Shown one piece after another: positions 16,270 to 24,454 of a stretch of 64,000 nucleotides of DNA. Each line of letters starts with the position of its first letter. Position 1 is the stretch's first letter. This DNA is from CAZKAP01 sp964552195 (GTDB lineage: Bacteria > Bacteroidota > Bacteroidia > Flavobacteriales > Flavobacteriaceae): positions 1 through 64,000 of the forward strand of contig CAZKFM010000004.1 in the NCBI GenBank assembly GCA_964552195.1, written 5' to 3'. A model generated the notes under the pieces. It was not told the origin of the DNA. It saw only the letters and a program-made list of their open reading frames with translations, and made no database searches. Position numbers and translations under genes: made by a program.

Positions 16270-16288
16270 ATTTCCAGTTGATCCGTTT

Positions 16289-16296
16289 CAAATATA
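16289..16296 (-). promoter_or_regulatory. -7 box TATATTTG for PII–amt
   Basis: Exact TAnnTTTG match on the minus strand, 20 bases before the PII ATG. An imperfect inverted repeat (TCAGG...CCTGA around 16348-16374) lies 50-80 bases further upstream. Confidence 0.6.
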
Positions 16297-16420
16297 TAAG
16301 CGTGTGCATCAGAACGCCCAAAAGCCAATGGAATTGCGAATCAGTTTTCAGGACTCCAAAAAATTGGACCCTGATTATTGTGGATTTAATAATGGAAATG
16401 GGGCAGATACCCTGTTCGGT

Positions 16421-16792
16421 TTATATCCAGGCACGGACGAGGTAACCCCCGAATATGAAAACGATCCATCCCGCCATCCAGCTGAAGAAGGTATAAAGGG
16501 CTGTGGCTGCGAGACCTTTGAGGTCGTAGAGTTGAGACTGTTCGAAGATCCAGGTGGAGAAGGTGGTGAGGGCTCCGCAGAAACCAACAGCAAAGAGCAC
16601 GTATTGAGCCGAGCTCAGTCCGGATTTGTCTCGTATACCAATGATGATACCTAGTAGGAGGCAGCCCAGTATGTTCGAAAGAAATGTAGCCCAGAAGAAT
16701 CCGGGATCCTCCCTTTTAAGCCAGAGACCAATCAGGTACCTGGTCGTAGCTCCAAGTCCTCCTCCCAGAAAAGCAAACAGCAATTGCTTCAC
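16421..16792 (-). CDS. crcB: Fluoride ion channel CrcB
   Basis: A small four-helix membrane channel of 123 residues that exports fluoride as a dimer. The GGGLGATTRYL segment near the N-terminus and GFCGALTTFSTW in the third helix are family signatures. The start codon is GTG at 16792; no in-frame ATG exists upstream. It follows a 59-residue membrane protein gene by 17 bases. I looked for a fluoride riboswitch in the short upstream gap and saw none. Confidence 0.93.
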   Translation of the reverse strand: MKQLLFAFLGGGLGATTRYLIGLWLKREDPGFFWATFLSNILGCLLLGIIIGIRDKSGLSSAQYVLFAVGFCGALTTFSTWIFEQSQLYDLKGLAATALYTFFSWMAGWIVFIFGGYLVRAWI

Positions 16793-16809
16793 ACGATGTA
16801 ATCATGTAT

Positions 16810-16989
16810 TTAGACGGCTTTCTTGTACTCTGCCTGGGGGATTTTACGCTCCATGATGGATGGAACCTGGGTGTCTCTCAGTTTCCGGATTGGTCGTCTG
16901 AACATCTCCTTTGCGCCATTCACACTGAACAGAAGCAGGGCAGCGTTCAGCACTAGCAGAGAGGCCAGGATGTAGAGTAGAACCGTCAT
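16810..16989 (-). CDS. Small single-pass membrane protein, 59 aa
   Basis: A protein with one hydrophobic helix (VLLYILASLLVLNAALLLFSV) followed by a basic, polar tail ending AEYKKAV. From memory, similar proteins with an FSVN-x-AKE motif and a YKKAV end exist in other Flavobacteriaceae, without known function. I chose the ATG at 16989. It precedes crcB by 17 bases and follows another small membrane protein gene by about 100 bases, so they may share transcripts. The LLVLNAALLLFSVN core resembles the tiny frame at 30151-30246. Confidence 0.7.
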   Translation of the reverse strand: MTVLLYILASLLVLNAALLLFSVNGAKEMFRRPIRKLRDTQVPSIMERKIPQAEYKKAV

Positions 16990-17093
16990 GATTTTTGTTG
17001 ATATCCAATACAAATGTAATCCTTTTCACCATCTGGCAAGGTTTTGCGGGATTATTGTTGCGAAAGGCTCCAGAGCTGTTGCGTACTGCTGGT

Positions 17094-17285
17094 TCAGGCA
17101 GTAGCAGTCAGGAAGTACTTGAAGGCGAACAACAGCAGTACGAAGAGAGCGAATGCGACGATCACCCACCAGGCACCTTTAAAATACTTGCGGTGAAACT
17201 CCCTCTGGCCGCGGTATTGGAAAAAGAGTACGACACCGAAGACGAGAACAAACAGTATGCTGAAAATTATTCTGCCGGTCGACAT
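17094..17285 (-). CDS. Small two-helix membrane protein, 63 aa
   Basis: Two hydrophobic helices (about residues 6-23 and 40-60) flank a short basic cytoplasmic-type loop YRGQREFHRKYFKG. I do not recognise a named family. It lies 30 bases downstream of ilvE on the same strand, so it is probably the second gene of that operon. Its link to branched-chain amino acid metabolism is positional only. Confidence 0.65.
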   Translation of the reverse strand: MSTGRIIFSILFVLVFGVVLFFQYRGQREFHRKYFKGAWWVIVAFALFVLLLFAFKYFLTATA

Positions 17286-17315
17286 AGGGAAGGTGTTGAA
17301 GGTCGGATCCTGTTA

Positions 17316-18371
17316 TTACTCAACTGCTACACGCCAGCCGTAAGGATCCTCGGCCCGCCCGTATTGTATGTCCATCAGGGCATTCTTGAGCTGAAGCGCC
17401 ATGGAATCCTCTGTGATCTCCGGAAGCTCAAATTTCCTGTCGCGGTATCCGAAACCGGAGATTGGACTCACTACTGCTGCGGTCCCGGCTCCGAAGAGCT
17501 CCTTGAGCGTTCCCGCTTCGGCTGCTTCCACAACTTCGCTCACCCTTACCGGACGTACCTCGATATCGATTCCCCTGTCCCGGGCCAACTGAACCAGGCT
17601 TTTTCTCGTGATTCCATCGAGTATACTGTCGCTCACCGGACTGGTAAGCAGGGTGTCTCCGATACGCATGAAAATATTCATGGTTCCGGCCTCTTCAATG
17701 AACTCATGGGTAGCGGCATTGGTCCATATAATCTGTTGGTACCCCTGTTCCCTGGCCAGGGCGGTAGGGTAGAACTGCCCGGCGTAGTTACCCGCCGCTT
17801 TCGCGTACCCAAAACCTCCGGGTGCTGCCCGGCTAAAGTCTTCCTCGATTTTTACGCGAACTTCACCGGAATAGTACTTATTTGCCGGAGCACAGATGAT
17901 CATGAATCTGAACTCCTCGGACGGACTGGCTATGATTCCTTCCTGGGAGGCGATGGCAAATGGACGGATATACAAGCTACTGCCCCAGGGTTCCGGAACC
18001 CAGGAGCTATCCGTATGGACTAGCTTTAGTAGCCCCTCCATGAACAGGTCTTCCGGCACTTCGGGCATATATAGCCTTACGGCCGATTTGTTAAACCGAC
18101 GAATATTATCCATGGGCCGAAACAGGTAGGCCTTACCGTCCTGGCCCCGGTAGGCCTTCATTCCTTCGAATATGGCCTGACCGTAGTGAAATACGCGGGA
18201 GGATGGGCTCATCTGTATAGGACCATAGGGTACGATCCTCGGCTCCTTCCAGTTTCCATCCCGGAAATCACATACAAACATATGATCCGTGAATAGCTCT
18301 CCAAATTTGAGGTTTTCGACATCCATGCCAGCCAGCCGACTGCTTTCACTGTGCTCGATAGCAATATTCAT
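17316..18371 (-). CDS. ilvE: Branched-chain amino acid aminotransferase
   Basis: A PLP enzyme of 351 residues that interconverts branched-chain amino acids and their 2-oxo acids. The length and the segments FHYGQAIFEGMKAYRG, RRFNKSAVRLYMPE and GSSLYIRPFAIA identify the class IV fold, group II BCAT. The PLP lysine lies in GFGYAKAAGNYAG and the glutamate of EEAGTMNIFM is conserved. The ATG at 18371 is used; a GTG one codon before is less likely. A -7 box lies at 18392-18399. The gene diverges from mnmD. Confidence 0.95.
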   Translation of the reverse strand: MNIAIEHSESSRLAGMDVENLKFGELFTDHMFVCDFRDGNWKEPRIVPYGPIQMSPSSRVFHYGQAIFEGMKAYRGQDGKAYLFRPMDNIRRFNKSAVRLYMPEVPEDLFMEGLLKLVHTDSSWVPEPWGSSLYIRPFAIASQEGIIASPSEEFRFMIICAPANKYYSGEVRVKIEEDFSRAAPGGFGYAKAAGNYAGQFYPTALAREQGYQQIIWTNAATHEFIEEAGTMNIFMRIGDTLLTSPVSDSILDGITRKSLVQLARDRGIDIEVRPVRVSEVVEAAEAGTLKELFGAGTAAVVSPISGFGYRDRKFELPEITEDSMALQLKNALMDIQYGRAEDPYGWRVAVE

Positions 18372-18391
18372 CACGTCTCGGTTTAGGAATG

Positions 18392-18399
18392 CAAAGATA
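18392..18399 (-). promoter_or_regulatory. -7 box TATCTTTG for ilvE
   Basis: Exact TAnnTTTG match on the minus strand, 20 bases before the ilvE ATG, in the 97-base gap shared with the divergent mnmD gene. Confidence 0.6.
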
Positions 18400-18468
18400 A
18401 CCCTGAAAACACATATATGGAAGGGAACCCGTACTTTAGTAGGGTTGCGTCATGCCGCGATTTCGATT

Positions 18469-19149
18469 ATGGATCGAAGAATAATTGAGACTTCCGATGG
18501 CTCCAGGACACTGTATCTGCCTGAACTGGACGAGACCTATCATTCCCGACATGGGGCCGTGCAGGAATCCCGGCATGTGTTTATAGAACACGGATTTCGA
18601 ACGCTGGAGATCACGCCGCTGCGCATACTCGAGATGGGATTGGGAACCGGTCTGAATGCCATGCTTACCTGGCTGGAATGCCAGGCACCCGGCCGCGAGG
18701 TGGAATACCAGTCCGTAGAGGCCTTCCCCTGTACTGTGAGCGAGGCCCTTTCGATGAACTATAGCGAATTCCTGACCTCGACCCCGAAGGACCGGCAACA
18801 ACTAGATCAGGTTCTGATCGATTTACACCAAGCCAAAGGCGGAAGGTGGACTGAGATATCGTCCGGCTTCCGTATCCGTAAGTGGCTGCAGCCCGTCGCT
18901 GACTTTCCCGGATTAAAGGACATCGACCTGGTGTATTACGACGCATTCGGTGCCCGCGTTCAGCCCGAACTCTGGGAGCTGCCCGTACTCGAAAAGTTTG
19001 CAGGCAGCCTGTCTCCTGGTGGGGTATTCGTCACTTACAGCGCTAAGGGCTCAGTACGCCGGAACCTGCAGGAGCTTGGGCTTCGAGTGGAGCGGCTTCC
19101 CGGCCCGCCTGGCAAAAGGGAAATGATTCGGGCGACCGCAAGCCGTTAA
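18469..19149 (+). CDS. mnmD: tRNA 5-methylaminomethyl-2-thiouridine methyltransferase, MnmD type
   Basis: Methylates the wobble uridine of certain tRNAs using S-adenosylmethionine. The 226-residue protein corresponds to the N-terminal methyltransferase half of E. coli MnmC, without the oxidase half. The AdoMet motif ILEMGLGTGLNAML is at about residues 49-62. The active-site region YYDAFGARVQPELW and the family tail VTYSAKGSVRRNLQE and RLPGPPGKREM are all present. The ATG at 18469 (MDRRIIETSDGS) matches relatives. It is divergent from ilvE and 59 bases before the next gene. Confidence 0.88.
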   Translation: MDRRIIETSDGSRTLYLPELDETYHSRHGAVQESRHVFIEHGFRTLEITPLRILEMGLGTGLNAMLTWLECQAPGREVEYQSVEAFPCTVSEALSMNYSEFLTSTPKDRQQLDQVLIDLHQAKGGRWTEISSGFRIRKWLQPVADFPGLKDIDLVYYDAFGARVQPELWELPVLEKFAGSLSPGGVFVTYSAKGSVRRNLQELGLRVERLPGPPGKREMIRATASR

Positions 19150-19188
19150 GGCTACCCTAAAGCCGAGGTGGCTCGTCGGTGAAACCAG

Positions 19189-19196
19189 TATCTTTG
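19189..19196 (+). promoter_or_regulatory. -7 box TATCTTTG for the epimerase gene
   Basis: Exact TAnnTTTG match 12 bases before the ATG at 19209. It lies inside the longer alternative reading frame starting at 19179, so that start is rejected. Confidence 0.6.
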
Positions 19197-19208
19197 TCGA
19201 TAAAAAGT

Positions 19209-20117
19209 ATGAAAGTTCTCATTGGCGGAGGCACCGGACTGGTTGGAACAGAACTGATGCAGGAACTCAAAAGGAACCACATCCCGTTCGCCTATCTTAG
19301 TACGTCCCGGGAGAAACTCAAGGACCGCTTTCAGGGAAAAGGCTTCTACTGGAATCCGGATCTGGGTGAAATCGACATGAATGCTTTTGAGGGGGTTACT
19401 CATGTGGTTAATCTGGCCGGCTCCAGTATCGCGCAGCGCTGGACGCCGGCGAATCGGGAGAAGATTCTCAATAGCCGCATTCAAAGCACCCTAACCCTGA
19501 GGAAGGCCATTGAAGAGGTCGGTAATGAAAACATCGAAAAATTCGTGTCTGCCTCAGCCATAGGGATATATCCCAGTTCCCGTTCCCGTTTATATACCGA
19601 AAGTGAGCCCGATACCGGAAAGGGATTTCTAGCCGAGGTGGTCCGATCCTGGGAAGAAGCCACCCTTCAGGTAGCCAGGTTGGGAGTTCCCGAAGTCCGA
19701 CTGCGAATCGGACTGGTACTGGCCCGCGAAGGCGGCGCCCTGCCCAAGCTGCTCGCACCCGTTAAATGGGGTTTTGGAGCTGCATTCGGTACTGGGGAAC
19801 AATGGCAATCCTGGATCCATATCAAGGACCTGGCCTCCATTTTGCGCTTCGCGCTGGAGGAGGATATCACCGGGGTTTACAATGCCGTAGCACCCAATCC
19901 CGTCTCTCAGGAGAAGCTGGTGAAAATGATGGGAGAAGTCACGGGGCGTCCAGTCTGGCTGCCTGCCATTCCCAGTTTGCTGGTAAAGCTCGCTTTCGGT
20001 GAGATGTCAGCCGTGCTGCTCGAGAGCCAGCGTGTGAGTTCCCGAAAACTTCAGGAAGCGGGTTTCCGATTCGAATATGTAAATCTGCGGAGTGCACTGG
20101 AGGATCTTCTTACCTGA
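19209..20117 (+). CDS. NAD(P)-binding epimerase, TIGR01777 (YfcH/SulA-like) family
   Basis: An extended short-chain dehydrogenase-like protein of 302 residues. The Rossmann motif MKVLIGGGTGLVGTEL opens the protein. HVVNLAGSSIAQRW follows near residue 65, and the signature SASAIGIYPSS supplies the Ser/Tyr catalytic region. A C-terminal DUF1731-like segment (RPVWLPAIPSLLVKL, LLESQRVSSRKL) closes it. The family is widespread but the physiological substrate is not established. The gene stands alone between mnmD and grpE. Confidence 0.88.
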   Translation: MKVLIGGGTGLVGTELMQELKRNHIPFAYLSTSREKLKDRFQGKGFYWNPDLGEIDMNAFEGVTHVVNLAGSSIAQRWTPANREKILNSRIQSTLTLRKAIEEVGNENIEKFVSASAIGIYPSSRSRLYTESEPDTGKGFLAEVVRSWEEATLQVARLGVPEVRLRIGLVLAREGGALPKLLAPVKWGFGAAFGTGEQWQSWIHIKDLASILRFALEEDITGVYNAVAPNPVSQEKLVKMMGEVTGRPVWLPAIPSLLVKLAFGEMSAVLLESQRVSSRKLQEAGFRFEYVNLRSALEDLLT

Positions 20118-20164
20118 TTTTCGGTTTCTTCACTAACGGCATTCCCATACTGCTTCAAGTTGTT

Positions 20165-20172
20165 TACTTTTG
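20165..20172 (+). promoter_or_regulatory. -7 box TACTTTTG for grpE–dnaJ
   Basis: Exact TAnnTTTG match 69 bases before the grpE ATG, giving the longest predicted leader of the boxes listed. No CIRCE-type repeat (TTAGCACTC) is seen. Confidence 0.5.
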
Positions 20173-20241
20173 GTGACATTTTGGCATATTTGCCGGACTG
20201 GCAAGTTATTTGACCCCTTCGATTAAAACGATTACCCTAAA

Positions 20242-20796
20242 ATGAGCAAAGACGTAGAACTGCCCGATTCGGAGCAGGAAAAGAATACAGTGGAGGATAA
20301 GGAAGCCCAGAATACTCAGGAAACTCAGCAGGAACAGGTCCGGGAGGATAGCGAGGTCGGCCTGGAAGAACAATTAGCCGCGGAAAAAGAGAAATTCCTC
20401 CGCCTGTTTGCCGAATTTGAAAACTATAAAAAACGTACGCAGAAGGAGCGTCTGGAGCTTTTCCGGACTGCCGGTCAGGAAGTCATACAGGCCTTGCTCC
20501 CTGTGCTCGACGATTTCGATCGCGCATTGGCCGAGATGAATAAGGCCGGTGCGGATCAATGGTTGGAAGGTGTAGGTCTGATCCACCAGAAGTTTTCCGA
20601 GACCCTGAAACAGAAAGGGCTGGAACCGATAGTGGTAGAGCAGGGAGCCTCCTTTGATCCGGAGTTACACGAGGCGGTTACACAAATCCCGGCTCCTGAG
20701 GAATCACTCAAAGGAAAGGTGATTGATGTGGTCGAAACCGGCTACCGTCTCGGGGATAAAATCATCCGTCACCCCAAGGTGGTCGTCGGGCAATAA
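20242..20796 (+). CDS. grpE: Nucleotide exchange factor GrpE
   Basis: Releases ADP from DnaK in the chaperone cycle. The 184 residues include an acidic, Gln/Glu-rich N-terminal tail (1-45), then the long helix with FLRLFAEFENYKKRTQKER. The head domain has ALLPVLDDFDRAL, GVGLIHQKFSETLKQKG and the C-terminal VVETGYRLGDKIIRHPKV. All are GrpE signatures. dnaJ follows ten bases later, so the two form an operon. dnaK is not in the window. Confidence 0.96.
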   Translation: MSKDVELPDSEQEKNTVEDKEAQNTQETQQEQVREDSEVGLEEQLAAEKEKFLRLFAEFENYKKRTQKERLELFRTAGQEVIQALLPVLDDFDRALAEMNKAGADQWLEGVGLIHQKFSETLKQKGLEPIVVEQGASFDPELHEAVTQIPAPEESLKGKVIDVVETGYRLGDKIIRHPKVVVGQ

Positions 20797-20806
20797 TTAA
20801 GCAAGG

Positions 20807-21916
20807 ATGAAAAAGGACTATTACGAAGTACTTGGGATTTCAAAGGATGCCAGCGAGGCCGAGATCAAGAAGGCATACCGCAAGAAGGCACTTGAATTCC
20901 ATCCGGATAAGAATCCCGGTGACAACCATGCCGAAGAGGAATTCAAGCGGGCTGCTGAGGCATACGAAGTACTGAGCGATCCTGAAAAGAGGACTCAGTA
21001 CGATCGCTATGGTCATGACGCTTTTACCGGCGGAGGATTCGGCGGTGGGGGGATGAACATGGAGGATATCTTCAGTCAGTTCGGAGATATTTTCGGAGGG
21101 GCCTTTTCGGGCGGATTCGGTGGTTTTGGTGGATTCGGCGGTCAGCGCCGTGTCAAGGGCAGCAATCTTCGTATACGGGTTAAACTGGATCTGGAAGAAG
21201 TCGCTTCCGGTGTGGAAAAGAAGGTTAAGGTCCGCAGGAAGGTGAAAGCCGAAGGTGTGACATATCGAAACTGTCCCACCTGCCAGGGCACGGGTCAGGT
21301 CACTAAAATAGCCAATACCATACTCGGTCGTATGCAGACCTCCACCACTTGTAATCAGTGCGGGGGCAGCGGGCAGGTTATAGATCAGAAGCCTGCCGGC
21401 GCAGATGCCGATGGTATGGTAGCCCGTGAGGAAACCGTATCGGTCAAAATACCGGCTGGCGTTGAATCGGGCATGCAACTCAAGATATCGGGCAAAGGAA
21501 ATGAGGCTCCGGGCAATTCCATCCCTGGAGACCTGCTGGTTCTTATCGAGACCAACGAACATCCGACCCTCAAGCGCGAAGGGGACAACCTGCATTACGA
21601 CCTGTATATCAGCATACCGGAGGCCGTTCTCGGAACCTCTAGGGAGATCGATACCATTGGGGGAAAGGTCCGCATCAAACTAGATGCGGGTATTCAGTCC
21701 GGCAAAATCTTGCGATTAAGGGATAAGGGCATAAACTCCCTTAATGGTTATGGTACAGGGGATTTGCTTGTCCACGTTAATGTGTGGACCCCACAGGAAC
21801 TCAGCAAAGAACAGCGGGATTTCTTTGAAAAAATGAAGGAAGACAGTCATTTTGTTCCAAGTCCGAAGAAATCCGACAAGTCCTTTTTCGACAAGGTAAA
21901 GGATATGTTTTCCTAG
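20807..21916 (+). CDS. dnaJ: Chaperone DnaJ with reduced zinc-finger region
   Basis: The Hsp40 co-chaperone that stimulates DnaK. The 369 residues start with a J domain (YYEVLGISKDASEAEIKKAY, HPD at about 33-35). A Gly/Phe-rich linker follows (about 72-110), then a cysteine region and the C-terminal substrate domains. Only two CxxCxGxG repeats are visible (CPTCQGTG and CNQCGGSG), against four in E. coli; this reduced form is usual in Flavobacteriaceae as far as I recall. It can therefore bind only one zinc ion per chain. It ends with a strong terminator. Confidence 0.95.
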   Translation: MKKDYYEVLGISKDASEAEIKKAYRKKALEFHPDKNPGDNHAEEEFKRAAEAYEVLSDPEKRTQYDRYGHDAFTGGGFGGGGMNMEDIFSQFGDIFGGAFSGGFGGFGGFGGQRRVKGSNLRIRVKLDLEEVASGVEKKVKVRRKVKAEGVTYRNCPTCQGTGQVTKIANTILGRMQTSTTCNQCGGSGQVIDQKPAGADADGMVAREETVSVKIPAGVESGMQLKISGKGNEAPGNSIPGDLLVLIETNEHPTLKREGDNLHYDLYISIPEAVLGTSREIDTIGGKVRIKLDAGIQSGKILRLRDKGINSLNGYGTGDLLVHVNVWTPQELSKEQRDFFEKMKEDSHFVPSPKKSDKSFFDKVKDMFS

Positions 21917-22004
21917 TAAATTCGCCTGTTTGCATTAAAATATTTGATGTATATTTGACATAGATATTGTTAAACAATATCAATTTTCTTTTTCATAGCA
22001 ATTT

Positions 22005-22047
22005 TTTTCCCATCCTTAAATTCGTTTAAGGGTGGGTTTTGTTTTTT
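22005..22047 (+). terminator. Terminator of grpE–dnaJ
   Basis: Arms CCCATCCTTAAA and TTTAAGGGTGGG enclose a TTCG tetraloop, followed by a T-rich tract. It lies about 90 bases after the dnaJ stop. Confidence 0.88.
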
Positions 22048-22152
22048 ACACGGTTATTCTTCTTAGCTCCTGAAATCCAGAGAATCCCGAACTGAACCTC
22101 TGACCGTTCCCACTCAGGTATTCGACAAAAAACTACAACCGCTCTATTTACT

Positions 22153-22160
22153 TATATTTG
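22153..22160 (+). promoter_or_regulatory. -7 box TATATTTG, leaderless start
   Basis: Exact TAnnTTTG match ending only four bases before the ATG at 22165. The mRNA should begin at or very near the start codon. Confidence 0.6.
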
Positions 22161-22164
22161 ACGC

Positions 22165-23112
22165 ATGCACCCCGCAGATCCTGTTATCCGAGTAGAAGAC
22201 GTCTGCAAGAGGTACGGAAATCATCAGGCACTGACCAACATTAGTCTGACCATACCCTCGAATACCATCTATGGCCTATTGGGTCCTAATGGTGCTGGAA
22301 AGACGTCTCTCATACGGATCATTAACCAGATTACGTACCCCGATTCGGGACGTATTTTTTTCGAAGGAAAACCTCTCGCACCTGAACATATTGGCAGGAT
22401 CGGGTACCTGCCGGAAGAACGCGGTCTTTATAAGGGAATGCGTGTGGGGGAGCAGGCACTCTATCTGGCACAACTCAAGGGTCTCAGTAAGACCGAGGCA
22501 CGAAGGCGATTGATGTACTGGTTTGAGAAGCTGGAGATCGGAGACTGGTGGAATAAGAAGATATTGGAGCTCTCTAAAGGGATGGCCCAGAAGATACAAT
22601 TCATAGTAACGGTCCTCCACGAGCCCAGGCTGCTTATTTTTGACGAGCCATTTAGCGGGTTCGATCCCATCAATGCCCAGAAAATTAAGGATGAAATCCA
22701 GGAGCTTAAGGATAAAGGCGCATCCATCATTTTTTCCACTCACCGCATGGAATCAGTGGAGGAGCTCTGCGAGCACATAGCGTTGATCCACAATTCCGAA
22801 AAGCTTCTTGAAGGCCGGCTGAGCGAAATCAAGAGGGAATACCGCAAAAACGAGTTCGCCGTCGTGCTCCACGTAGAAGATGAGTACCGGACTCTGCTGG
22901 GGGAACTCGAAAAGCGATTCGAAATAGACCGCGCCCGATTTATCGAGGGAGACCGACTGCTGGAATTTCAGATCAACCTTCCCTGTCCCGATACGCGGGA
23001 AGTTCTTCACTACCTGTCGGACAAAGCTGCCATACAGCGTTTTGAAGAGCTCATACCCACGGCAAACGATATTTTCATACGAACCGTACAAGCAGAGGGA
23101 GGTCATGAATAA
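22165..23112 (+). CDS. ABC transporter ATP-binding protein with DUF4162-like tail
   Basis: The ATPase of an ABC-2 exporter, 315 residues. Walker A is GPNGAGKTSL (about residues 39-48), the signature is LSKGMAQKIQF, Walker B is LLIFDEPFSG, and the H-loop is FSTHRME. After residue 220 comes an extra domain of about 90 residues of the DUF4162 type found in NatA-like subunits. It overlaps the permease gene by eight bases, so the pair is translationally coupled. A NatAB-type sodium or drug exporter is likely, but the substrate is unknown. Confidence 0.9.
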   Translation: MHPADPVIRVEDVCKRYGNHQALTNISLTIPSNTIYGLLGPNGAGKTSLIRIINQITYPDSGRIFFEGKPLAPEHIGRIGYLPEERGLYKGMRVGEQALYLAQLKGLSKTEARRRLMYWFEKLEIGDWWNKKILELSKGMAQKIQFIVTVLHEPRLLIFDEPFSGFDPINAQKIKDEIQELKDKGASIIFSTHRMESVEELCEHIALIHNSEKLLEGRLSEIKREYRKNEFAVVLHVEDEYRTLLGELEKRFEIDRARFIEGDRLLEFQINLPCPDTREVLHYLSDKAAIQRFEELIPTANDIFIRTVQAEGGHE

Positions 23113-24445
23113 ACTCAATCTGATTATTGTTCGGGAATACCTGGCCAAAGTCCGGAACAGGTCCTTCATAGTAATGACCTTCCTCAGCCCCGTGCTCATG
23201 GTGGCCATGGTTGTACTGATTGCTTTCCTGACCCGAGTCAACGACAGCGAAAAAAGGGTGATCGCGGTTCTCAATGAAAGTGAATTCTTCAGTGAGGATT
23301 TTCAGCATACACCTTCCATGTCTTTCCTGCAGTTCAGGGATCTTTCACTGGAAGAGGCCATGGATTCGGTTCAGTCCATGGGTTTCTATGGGCTCATTCA
23401 CATTCCGGATTTTCCAACGGCAGGGCAATCTGCTGATAGTTCTTATTTCTACTCCAAGGGAAGCCCGGTCAGTCTTCTGGTTGAGCAGATCGAGGGTTCC
23501 TTTGAACGGACGCTTCGGGAAGAGAGGCTGAGAGACCTGGGGGTAAGCGAAACGGATTTCACCGGAGTGGGTCGGGACTTCGAAATACGAACCGCCACCT
23601 ATGGGGGCGAACAGAATGTCAAGGGAATCAGCGAAATCAAGGCCTTTATTGGAGGCGGATTCGGCTACCTGATCATGATGTTCATCATCATTTACGGCGG
23701 ATTCGTGATGAGGAGTGTCATCGAAGAAAAGACCAGTCGGATCATAGAGGTGATCATTTCCTCGGTTAAGCCCTTTGAACTCATGCTGGGAAAGATCATC
23801 GGCACCTCCCTGGCGGGGGTTACCCAGTTCCTGATCTGGATCGTCGCTGGAGGTCTGTTGCTGATCATTACCCTGCTGGTTCTTGGAATCGACCCCGGCG
23901 TACTATTCGACCGTGCGGATCTCAAGGCCATGACGGCCGGAGTGTCCTCCGAGTTTTCACCGGAGACCTTTACCAGGATTAAATCGATAGGAAGTGAGAT
24001 CCTACGCATTCCTTGGAACCTGCTCATCTTCTTTTTCCTGGTGTATTTCGTGCTGGGGTACCTGATCTACAGCTCGATTTATGCGGCCATAGGCGCAGCC
24101 GTGGACAATGAAACGGATACCCAACAATTCATATTCCCGATCATACTGCCCCTGATGCTGGCCATCTATGTGGGCTTCTTCTCGGTGTTCAGCAACCCGC
24201 ACGGTCCTATAGCCATTGGATTCTCCCTATTTCCGCTTACCTCACCCATTGTAATGCTGATGAGGCTGCCCGGCGGCATAGGTGAGAACGGGGTACCTAT
24301 CTGGCAGCTCCTGCTTTCGATATTCCTTCTGATTGTAACCTTCCTCGGGGTGGTGTGGGTCGCTGCGAAGATCTATCGGGTCGGGATACTCATGTATGGC
24401 AAGAAAACAACCTATCTCGAACTCTGGAAATGGCTAAGGTATTAA
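23105..24445 (+). CDS. ABC-2 type permease (NatB-like)
   Basis: The membrane subunit of the exporter formed with the preceding ATPase. The 446 residues begin with a short cytoplasmic segment (NKLNLIIVREYLAKVRNRSF) and one membrane helix. An extracytoplasmic domain of about 140 residues follows, then five or six more helices from about residue 180. The segment EEKTSRIIEVIISSVKPFELMLGKI is the signature of NatB/YhaP-like ABC-2 permeases. The ATG at 23105 lies inside the end of the ATPase gene. Confidence 0.9.
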   Translation: MNKLNLIIVREYLAKVRNRSFIVMTFLSPVLMVAMVVLIAFLTRVNDSEKRVIAVLNESEFFSEDFQHTPSMSFLQFRDLSLEEAMDSVQSMGFYGLIHIPDFPTAGQSADSSYFYSKGSPVSLLVEQIEGSFERTLREERLRDLGVSETDFTGVGRDFEIRTATYGGEQNVKGISEIKAFIGGGFGYLIMMFIIIYGGFVMRSVIEEKTSRIIEVIISSVKPFELMLGKIIGTSLAGVTQFLIWIVAGGLLLIITLLVLGIDPGVLFDRADLKAMTAGVSSEFSPETFTRIKSIGSEILRIPWNLLIFFFLVYFVLGYLIYSSIYAAIGAAVDNETDTQQFIFPIILPLMLAIYVGFFSVFSNPHGPIAIGFSLFPLTSPIVMLMRLPGGIGENGVPIWQLLLSIFLLIVTFLGVVWVAAKIYRVGILMYGKKTTYLELWKWLRY

Positions 24446-24454
24446 ACAGTGGAA

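Noticed and set aside
16793..16809. Fluoride riboswitch before crcB
   Set aside because: The gap to the previous gene is only 17 bases, too short for the aptamer.
16995..18023. 342-codon plus-strand frame
   Set aside because: Antisense to ilvE and two small membrane protein genes. ilvE is unambiguous, so this is a shadow frame.
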